From Chloroflexota bacterium (lineage in GTDB: Bacteria > Chloroflexota > UBA5177 > JANWHV01), in NCBI GenBank assembly GCA_025924845.1, contig JAICHN010000035.1, positions 1-20,981 of the forward strand: 20,981 bases of DNA. Reading direction: 5' to 3'. Under the pieces are notes generated by a model that saw only the letters and a list, made by a program, of their open reading frames with translations, was not told the DNA's origin and did not search any database. Positions within the stretch are counted from its first letter, which is position 1; each line of letters starts with the position of its first letter. Both the position numbers and the translations under genes were made by a program. Below are positions 15,236 to 20,981 of this stretch, piece by piece.

Positions 15236-15462
15236 GGCTCGCTCGATCCGGCACCCACGCCCGCGTCGGCGTGTTCCCTTCAGAGTACCGGGTGGAGAAG
15301 CAGTCAGCAACACAAGGAGGAGCGCTGGATGCTCCTTGCCGTTGTGGAGGCGTACTTGTGTTCAGGAGCCCGCGCCTGGAGGCCTTATCTTTAACCACAA
15401 ATTAGGCTGGCGGGAGCCTGCGGGCGTAGTCCAGAGGAATGCACGGGAAAGGAGAAGCCAGG

Positions 15463-15593
15463 GACTGCGGTCCCCTGGTAGGGACGAGGGCGACTGCGGT
15501 CGCGGGGGGGAGGACTGCCGCTCGCTCAGGTCTCGCCGCCTCTGTTACCTCGTCCGGTGATACCCCACCCGGCCGCAGCCGTCCGTCCCTACC
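15463..15593. repeat. GC-rich palindrome cluster in the intergenic region
   Basis: GACTGCGGTC occurs twice (15463-15472 and 15492-15501), each the core of a short hairpin: GGGACTGCGGTCCC and GCGACTGCGGTCGC. GGTAGGGACG (15477-15486) has an exact inverted copy at 15584-15593, so the whole 117-base block can fold back on itself. It resembles a REP-like or MITE-like dispersed element, or a processing signal after the penicillin-binding protein gene, whose stop is 54 bases away. It is inside the 411-base gap 15236-15646. I see nothing else there except a small hairpin near 15322-15340 and no coding sequence. Confidence 0.45.
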
Positions 15594-15646
15594 TTGCGAC
15601 CACAGTCGTAGGTCCCATATGCTACGTGCCGGACGCATGTGGGCGT

Positions 15647-18016
15647 TTAGCCGGTGCAAACGTAGTGATACACCGTCTTGCCCTGTACGATGGTGGTCGT
15701 ATAGGTGTAGCTTCCAGAACAACCACTGGGATTGCCGGCAGTCGTCTTACCCGGCGTGGTCGATGCCGCCGGTGTCGCGCCCGGTTCGGCCGGCTGGGCC
15801 GAAAAGTCATCTTGCGAGGGCTGATCAAAGGTACGGGGCACCGAGCCGGCCGCGAAAATATCGGTGACTCCATTGCCGCCGGTCGCCAGGCCGGGCAGCC
15901 CGCCGGGCGGCGAATAGACCGAGACCGTAGCCGTGATAATGCCGGGCGGCTGAATAAAGTTCTCCACCGGCATATTCTGCAGCATAGTGGACATATAGGC
16001 ATGCCAGATTGGCGCGGCGCCGGTTATGCCGGTCGTACCCTGCATCGCGGTATCGTTGGGGTTCCCCACCCAGACGCCGGTGACCAGGTTCGGTGTATAG
16101 CCCATGGTGAGATTATCCTTGAAGTCGTTGGTCGTACCGGTCTTGCTGGCCACCTGACGATAGGGGAGACCGAGCAAACTAAAGGCGGCATCGCCGAAGG
16201 CGGGAACCTTGGCGGCCGTATCGGCCAGGATATTCGTGATCAGATAGGCATCCTGCGCCGGAATGACCTGCACACCCTTGGGCGCTTTGTATTGCCAGAG
16301 GAGCGTCTTGCTGTTGTCGGGGTTCCGCCGGTAAATGGCGAGGATAGGCATATAGGGGCGATAGACGCCGCCGTTGGCGAAGGTCGTATAGCCGTTGACC
16401 TCGTCAATCAGCCGACCCTCGTCGGCGCCCAGGGCAAACGAAAGACCGAGCTTGTGGGGATCCTGTGTTTGCAGATGATAGCCCATGGCATTGGCCACCT
16501 TGAGCACCTTGGCAATGCCGTTTGGCCCGAGCGAATACAGGGTTTTAACGGCGGGAATGTTATACGAATTGGCCAGCGCCTTCCGAATGGTCACCATGCC
16601 GTGGTACGACTGGTCATAGTTATGCGGCTCGTAGAAGCCGCCCGGCTCCCCCGAATCGGGGAACCTCACAAAGGAATCGCTGATCGATTGGCCGGGGAAG
16701 TGGCCGTTCATGAACGATGTCACATACATGAAGGGCTTGAATGAGGAGCCCGGCTGGCGGTAATCCCAGGCCATGTCGCACTGAGGACACTCGATATTGG
16801 CGTTATACCCGATGCCGCCCACGTAGGCACGGATCTCCCCGCTCTTGGGGTCGATGGAAACCAGGGCGCCGTCCGTCACGTTCAAAGAGCCGAGGGTAGC
16901 TACCTGCGAGGTGACGATATCCTGCGCCGTCTGCTGGGCGACCGGATCGAGCGTGGTCTTGAAGATGAAACCGCGGTAGATATCGTCCGGCTGCTGGAGA
17001 TCGGGGATCCCGAACTGGGCCAGATTCTTGGGGTCGCTCAGATAGTCCTTGACCAGCCAGTTGACGAAGTACGACTCGATGGTATCGTTCGCATTGTTCT
17101 GGATCAGGCTCTTGAAAGCATAGTGAAGTACCTCGGCCTCCGCCGCGTCGTGCTGGGCCTTGGTAATGTCGTGCTGGGTCAGCATGAAATCCAGCACCTG
17201 ATGTTGCCGATCTTGGGCAAAATCCGGGTGGCTGGCCGGGTTATAATCGGTTGGGGCCTGAGGAATACCGGCCAGGAGAGCGGACTGCGCCAGGTCGAGC
17301 TGAGATACGGATTTATCGAAGTAATACCGGGCGGCGGCCTCGATCCCATAGATCGTCCCGCCATAGGGCGCCGCGTTCAGATACATTTCGAGGATCGCTT
17401 CTTTCCGGCAGCGCGGATCGCAGTCCTTGATCTGTTGGGTGGCGCCGATCGCGATCATCCACTCTTTGATCTTTTCCTGGATACCGCTGGTGTCGAGCGA
17501 CCGCGGCGTATTGATCGATGAGCCAAAGACCGCCATCTTGACCAACTGCTGAGTGATCGTAGAGGCGCCCTGGATGCCGGAGGAGCCGTTGGTGAGGTCG
17601 TGCTTACCTGCTTCAAGGATGCGGACCGGATCAATGCCGAGGTCGGTCCAGAATGTGCGATTCTCGGTATCGATCGTGGCGTTGATCAGGTTCTTGGGCA
17701 CACTCTTGAGCGGGACGATCACCCGTACTCCGAGCTTGGGGTTGGCCAGATCCTGCAACGTGTAGCCGTCGCGATCCTCGACCGTGGAAATCTGAAAGGG
17801 TTGCTGCTCGAATGAGGCCAGGGCCTGAAGCCCGTCGGGCACCACGGATTGGTAGTATCGATAGACGCCGATGCAGCCTGCCACGACGACGCACACCAGC
17901 ACGAGGAACGTGGTAAACAGGGTAAAGGCGCCCGATAGCACAATCACCAGGGGAGCGCGCGCCGGGGGCTTCTTTACCCGTTTGGAGGCTCGACTGATCG
18001 CGGTGGTGCGTTTCAT
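15647..18016 (-). CDS. Class A penicillin-binding protein (PBP1A-like)
   Basis: The 789-residue product has an N-terminal cytosolic Lys/Arg-rich segment and one membrane span (about 23-50). The glycosyltransferase domain contains the catalytic Glu in TENRTF (E118) and the GASTITQQLVK motif (150-160). The transpeptidase domain has SSFK (S424, K427), SYN (484-486) and KTGT (625-628). The tail (about 690-789) is Pro/Gly/Ala/Thr-rich and ends with a small Cys pair. It polymerises and cross-links peptidoglycan. The usual EDxxFxxHxG motif is altered: Asp to Asn (N119) and His to Asp (D125). A CPQC pair (410-413) sits just before the SxxK motif. AGGAG precedes the ATG by four bases. It is not in an obvious operon. 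Confidence 0.93.
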   Translation of the reverse strand: MKRTTAISRASKRVKKPPARAPLVIVLSGAFTLFTTFLVLVCVVVAGCIGVYRYYQSVVPDGLQALASFEQQPFQISTVEDRDGYTLQDLANPKLGVRVIVPLKSVPKNLINATIDTENRTFWTDLGIDPVRILEAGKHDLTNGSSGIQGASTITQQLVKMAVFGSSINTPRSLDTSGIQEKIKEWMIAIGATQQIKDCDPRCRKEAILEMYLNAAPYGGTIYGIEAAARYYFDKSVSQLDLAQSALLAGIPQAPTDYNPASHPDFAQDRQHQVLDFMLTQHDITKAQHDAAEAEVLHYAFKSLIQNNANDTIESYFVNWLVKDYLSDPKNLAQFGIPDLQQPDDIYRGFIFKTTLDPVAQQTAQDIVTSQVATLGSLNVTDGALVSIDPKSGEIRAYVGGIGYNANIECPQCDMAWDYRQPGSSFKPFMYVTSFMNGHFPGQSISDSFVRFPDSGEPGGFYEPHNYDQSYHGMVTIRKALANSYNIPAVKTLYSLGPNGIAKVLKVANAMGYHLQTQDPHKLGLSFALGADEGRLIDEVNGYTTFANGGVYRPYMPILAIYRRNPDNSKTLLWQYKAPKGVQVIPAQDAYLITNILADTAAKVPAFGDAAFSLLGLPYRQVASKTGTTNDFKDNLTMGYTPNLVTGVWVGNPNDTAMQGTTGITGAAPIWHAYMSTMLQNMPVENFIQPPGIITATVSVYSPPGGLPGLATGGNGVTDIFAAGSVPRTFDQPSQDDFSAQPAEPGATPAASTTPGKTTAGNPSGCSGSYTYTTTIVQGKTVYHYVCTG

Positions 18017-18064
18017 GGTGCTCCTGGGAACGGGACGCCGGCGCTCAGGCGTCGCAACGTGCCC

Positions 18065-18093
18065 AGTGTAGCATGCGCCTTTCTACGCGCCAA
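18065..18093 (-). promoter_or_regulatory. Promoter of the penicillin-binding protein gene
   Basis: On the minus strand TTGGCG (18093-18088), a 17-bp spacer, and TGC-TACACT (-10 at 18070-18065, extended -10). Transcription would start near 18058, about 42 bases before the ATG at 18016. Confidence 0.55.
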
Positions 18094-18143
18094 CCACGGT
18101 TATCCCTTGCTTCTACCGGGTTGCCCCCTGCTTGGCGACGGGC

Positions 18144-18177
18144 GCCGCTCCTCCTCCGGATCGTCCGGCGTGGCGGC
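18144..18177 (-). terminator. Possible hairpin terminator after the epimerase gene
   Basis: GCCGC (18144-18148) pairs with GCGGC (18173-18177), and CCGGA (18156-18160) pairs with TCCGG (18164-18168), with an internal loop between. There is no T-run. It lies about 100 bases after the epimerase stop and just upstream of the promoter for the penicillin-binding protein gene. Confidence 0.3.
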
Positions 18178-18278
18178 ATCCCACTCAAATGCATCGAGCA
18201 CGGGAAACAACTTTCAGAGGCATGAGCTGCCAGTAGGTTCGGCGATGCCGCGCGAATGACGGTTCGGGTACGACAGGC

Positions 18279-19208
18279 TCAGTCCTGCTCCTTCTGAAAC
18301 CAGGCCACGGTGCGGCGCAGCCCCTCGTCGAACGAGACTTCGGGCCGCCAGCCCAGCCGTTCGGCGGCCCGGGCCGCGTTGAAGCGGTTGGCACGGGGGT
18401 CGCCGGGACGGCGCGGCCGGTGATCGATCGGCGCATCGAAGCCGGTAAGCGCGACCAGGCCCCGGTAGAGGTCGTTTACCGAGGTTTCCACGCCGGTGCC
18501 GATGCATAGCCGCTCCTGATCGGCCGTTTCCAGGGCCAGCAGGTTGGCCCGAGCCACGTCGCCCACGTACACATAGTCCCGCGTTTGATCGCCATCCCAG
18601 TAGATGATCACTTCTTGCTTGGCCAGGAAGCGTTTGGTGAAGATGGCGACCACGCCCGCCTCCCCATTGGGATCCTGGCGCGGTCCGTAGACATTGCCGT
18701 AGCGGAGGGCCGTGTAGGCAAGGCCGCGCTCATTATGCCAGAAGTGGAGATAATGCTCGCTCGCCAGCTTGGTGGTGCCATAGGGCGAGTCGGGACGCTG
18801 CCGGGTGTCTTCGTCAATCGGCAGGCGGTCTACGGTGCCGTAAGTGGCCGCCGAGGACGCGAAGATGATTTTTCGCGTACCGGCAGCCTGGGCGGCGCCC
18901 AGCAGGTTGATCAAGCCGAGTACATTGACATCGGCATCGTAGGCCGGATCATCGGTGGAGAACTTGACGCTGTGCTGGGCGGCGTGGTGGCTGATCACCT
19001 CCGGCTTCTCACGAGCAATGACGTCCCGTAAATCGGGCGAACGCACGTCTACCTCATAGAAACGGGCCTTTGGCGAGACGTTCTCCCGTTTGCCGCCCCC
19101 ATGGCTCCAGAGGCTGTCGACCACCGCTACATCGTGACCCGCCGCCACGAAAGTATCCACCACGTGTGAGCCAATAAAGCCGGCGCCGCCGGTGACCAGA
19201 ATACGCAT
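18279..19208 (-). CDS. NAD-dependent nucleotide-sugar epimerase (SDR family, GalE-like)
   Basis: The 309-residue product is a full-length extended SDR. GGAGFIG at 7-13 is the NAD-binding Gly motif. The catalytic set is S119 in ASSAATYG, Y143 and K147 (YGTTK). The C-terminal substrate half is complete. Such enzymes invert C4 of UDP-sugars or act on uronic acids and deoxysugars. With the adjacent dehydrogenase it would fit UDP-N-acetylglucosaminuronate C4-epimerase chemistry (TviC/WbpP type), but GalE-type UDP-glucose/galactose epimerase is equally possible by sequence alone. GGGGAGGA stands six bases before the ATG. It is the last gene of a probable operon with the dehydrogenase; the Uma2-like remnant lies between them. 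Confidence 0.9.
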   Translation of the reverse strand: MRILVTGGAGFIGSHVVDTFVAAGHDVAVVDSLWSHGGGKRENVSPKARFYEVDVRSPDLRDVIAREKPEVISHHAAQHSVKFSTDDPAYDADVNVLGLINLLGAAQAAGTRKIIFASSAATYGTVDRLPIDEDTRQRPDSPYGTTKLASEHYLHFWHNERGLAYTALRYGNVYGPRQDPNGEAGVVAIFTKRFLAKQEVIIYWDGDQTRDYVYVGDVARANLLALETADQERLCIGTGVETSVNDLYRGLVALTGFDAPIDHRPRRPGDPRANRFNAARAAERLGWRPEVSFDEGLRRTVAWFQKEQD

Positions 19209-19270
19209 CTATTCCTCCCCAACATTTCTGCCGTCGCTTCATGATCGAGCCGGCGACATCCACCGGCCGC

Positions 19271-19360
19271 TTACTCTACCGGAGCGTGCGGTACGGCGGT
19301 TCGCTCGAAAGCACGATACTCTTCCAGTGTCATCCGGGCCGGTCGTGATTCGGCAACCAT
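19271..19360 (-). pseudogene. Remnant of a Uma2-family-like N-terminus (29 codons)
   Basis: From ATG 19360 the frame gives a 29-residue peptide with RMTLEEYRAFERTA, then a stop at 19273-19271. The string (R)MTxEEYxAFER is the usual start of Uma2-family proteins (restriction-endonuclease-like fold), which normally continue for about 160 more residues. Here the frame ends where the family's HEYVDG motif would begin. AGGAG, seven bases before the ATG, overlaps the dehydrogenase's TAG stop, so it could still be translated by coupling. I read it as a truncated remnant. A real short peptide is less likely. Confidence 0.6.
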
Positions 19361-19370
19361 GGGCGTTCTC

Positions 19371-20738
19371 CTAGGTCGTGGCGCTTGCCGGCCATTCCGG
19401 GCTGGGCGCGCCCAGCCGCCAGATGTCGGGGCGGCCGGCGCCGCGCGTGGCGCTGGTCGTATCGATCAGGAGCCGTGCTTCCCGCACCACGAGGTCCAGA
19501 TCGATCGCCCGATGGGGCGTGATCACGACCACGGCTCCGCCTGCGCGTAGCGACTCGACGGTGAGCGGCTGCGATTCGAGGACGATCTCGCTCCTCCGGC
19601 CAAAGAGCGTACCCGCCACCTCGAAGACGGGAACATGAGGATCATGATATGCCACCTCGGCGCCCTTGGCGCGGAGCAGTTCGATCACTCGGCGCGCCGG
19701 TGAGTTTCGTGCATCATCGACATTCTTCTTAAACGCTACGCCAAGCACCAATACGCGGGCATTGCGGGTCGATTGACCAGCCGCGTCGAGGGCGCGCGAG
19801 ACCAGATCGACGGTGTGGAAGGGCATGTTGTCGTTGATCTCCGCCGAAAGCTCCACGAACCGGGTATAGAAATCAAACTCGCGCGCCTTCCAGCTCAGGT
19901 AGAAGGGATCGACTGGGATGCAGTGTCCACCCACCCCCGCCCCGGGATAGAACGGCATGAAGCCGAACGGCTTGGTGGAGGCGGCCTCGATCACCTCCCA
20001 GATATCGATCCCCATCCGCTCGGCCAGCAGGGCCAGTTCATTGACCAGCGCGATATTCACGCTGCGGAAGGTGTTCTCCAGCAGCTTGGCCATCTCGGCG
20101 GCGCGTGGCGAGGAGACACGGTGTACCTTGCCGGGAGCCACCGCCTCGAAGAGCAGCTTCGCCACTTCGCCGGCCCGCGGCCCCGCCCCACCCACCACCT
20201 TGGGCACGGTGCCGATATCGTAATGGGTATCGCCCGGATCGATCCGTTCGGGTGAGAAGGCGAGTAAGAAATCCCGCTCATGCGCCAACCCGCTCGTGTG
20301 CTCCAGAATGGGCAGCACCAACTCTTCGGTAGTGCCGGGGTAGGTCGTGCTTTCGAGGACAATGAGCTGTCCTGGACGGAGGCAGGCGGCGATGGTCTCG
20401 GCGGCGCGGGTAATATAGCTGACATCGGGCACCTTGAGGGCCGTGTACGGAGTCGGGACGCAAATGAAGATGGCATCGGGGCTTTCGGCCAGGCTTTCGT
20501 AGCGGGTAGTCACGGTGAGCCGACCGGCGTGGATCAGGGCGGCGACCCGTTCATGGGCAACGTCGGCGATATAGCTTCGACCGGCCGCCAGCACCTCGAC
20601 CCTTGCGGTATCGAGATCGACGCCGGACACAAGGTATCCTGCCTCCGCGAACTCCGTCGCCAGCGGCAGCCCCACGTAGCCCAGGCCGATCACGCACACA
20701 CGGGCCGTATGTTCTCGGATCTTTGTTTCCAGGTCCAT
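19371..20738 (-). CDS. Nucleotide-sugar dehydrogenase (UDP-GlcNAc/UDP-ManNAc 6-dehydrogenase type)
   Basis: The 455-residue product has all features of the UDP-glucose/GDP-mannose dehydrogenase family. GLGYVG (18-23) binds NAD. ESTTYPGT (129-136) and SPERIDPG (162-169) are family motifs. K218 and N222 lie in AEMAKLLENTFR. The catalytic Cys is C273 in GVGGHCIPVDP. The order and the VPTP and PDVSYI motifs are closest to UDP-N-acetylglucosamine 6-dehydrogenase (WbpA/TviB type). It oxidises the C6 alcohol to a carboxylate in two NAD-linked steps. The start has no good ribosome site. It heads a probable operon with the epimerase, and together they would supply a uronic-acid sugar nucleotide for a surface polysaccharide. 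Confidence 0.93.
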   Translation of the reverse strand: MDLETKIREHTARVCVIGLGYVGLPLATEFAEAGYLVSGVDLDTARVEVLAAGRSYIADVAHERVAALIHAGRLTVTTRYESLAESPDAIFICVPTPYTALKVPDVSYITRAAETIAACLRPGQLIVLESTTYPGTTEELVLPILEHTSGLAHERDFLLAFSPERIDPGDTHYDIGTVPKVVGGAGPRAGEVAKLLFEAVAPGKVHRVSSPRAAEMAKLLENTFRSVNIALVNELALLAERMGIDIWEVIEAASTKPFGFMPFYPGAGVGGHCIPVDPFYLSWKAREFDFYTRFVELSAEINDNMPFHTVDLVSRALDAAGQSTRNARVLVLGVAFKKNVDDARNSPARRVIELLRAKGAEVAYHDPHVPVFEVAGTLFGRRSEIVLESQPLTVESLRAGGAVVVITPHRAIDLDLVVREARLLIDTTSATRGAGRPDIWRLGAPSPEWPASATT

Positions 20739-20868
20739 GGCGCTAAGGATGCCGGCTGGGAGTGCTTTGGGGCAAGCAGCCCATCATGCTGCTGATCGAT
20801 GTACCACGCGCTAGCCGGTCCTTTCTCTTGCAATAGCCCAAAGGGTGGATAGCCAAAGGGGGCCGGAT

Positions 20869-20981
20869 ATGGTTCTCTGGGCATACATAGTCGGGGCTAT
20901 AGCTGTTGCCTGCCTTGTTTATTCGGGCAGGCGGGTGACCGACCGGCTATGTGCCCGCATGGCAATATCCATGCTTGAAAA
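20869..20981 (+). CDS. Start of a plus-strand gene with an N-terminal membrane segment (partial)
   Basis: ATG 20869 follows AAAGGGGG at 20855-20862 and opens a frame that stays open to the edge. The first residues, MVLWAYIVGAIAVACLVYSG, form one hydrophobic segment, followed by RRVTDRLCARMA. Only 37 complete codons are inside the window. The product cannot be identified. It would be divergent from the dehydrogenase gene, with 130 bases between. Confidence 0.4.
   Translation, partial: MVLWAYIVGAIAVACLVYSGRRVTDRLCARMAISMLE

Noticed and set aside
15540..15600. T-box-like GGGTGG/ACCG stretch on the minus strand
   Set aside because: The conserved T-box core and specifier stem are missing, and the downstream gene is not one normally under T-box control.
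15557..16744. 395-residue plus-strand open frame opposite the PBP gene
   Set aside because: Shadow of the PBP reading frame; no motif, no ribosome site, composition typical of antisense frames.
20690..20884. 64-residue minus-strand frame upstream of the dehydrogenase
   Set aside because: It overlaps the dehydrogenase start in another frame and has no family motif or ribosome site.

Overview
The window is GC-rich, double-membrane-free-looking bacterial DNA, most likely from a member of the Chloroflexota. This is an inference: the window has no rRNA or tRNA gene. It rests on an actinobacterial/archaeal-type phage-shock set (PspA, PspAA, PspAB, HtpX), a very large secreted subtilase with a tail of Asn-Pro-containing repeats, a class A penicillin-binding protein with a long secreted tail, and a SAM-I riboswitch in a high-GC genome. 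The window reads as chromosomal; I see no phage, plasmid, CRISPR or intact IS element.

Left part (1-5107): a strong sigma70-like promoter fires leftwards out of the window. A SAM-I riboswitch with a classic terminator then controls a class V, cysteine-desulfurase-like PLP enzyme. Between aptamer and gene lies a possible 13-codon leader ORF inside the terminator. Next is a membrane-anchored beta-propeller-like protein, converging on a minus-strand gene whose N-terminus looks like extracellular contractile injection system (eCIS)-associated proteins and whose C-terminal domain has a HEXXH zinc-peptidase motif.

Middle (5108-9643): a diacylglycerol-kinase-family lipid kinase, then an envelope-stress module in two convergent transcription units. 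On the plus strand are htpX and pspAB; on the minus strand are pspA and two tandem pspAA paralogues. The units are separated by a perfect 24-bp stem-loop. The minus unit has an extended -10 promoter with a palindrome filling its spacer. Behind it lies the remnant of a SAM-dependent methyltransferase that kept only its two ends.

Right part (9661-20981), almost all minus strand: a 1557-residue secreted subtilisin-like protease with four C-terminal repeats of about 100 residues; an ABC ATPase without a permease nearby; a GC-rich intergenic region with repeated palindromes; a class A penicillin-binding protein; then a nucleotide-sugar dehydrogenase and an epimerase that probably make a uronic-acid sugar nucleotide for a surface polysaccharide. 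Between those two sits a 29-codon remnant resembling the start of a Uma2-family protein. A new plus-strand ORF beginning with a membrane segment runs off the right edge.

The common theme is the cell surface: membrane-stress sensing and proteolysis, lipid phosphorylation, peptidoglycan synthesis, secreted proteases and polysaccharide precursors. The best candidates for under-described biology are the eCIS-like HEXXH protein, the PspAA-duplicated stress module, and the possible double-layer control (SAM aptamer plus leader ORF) of the class V enzyme.
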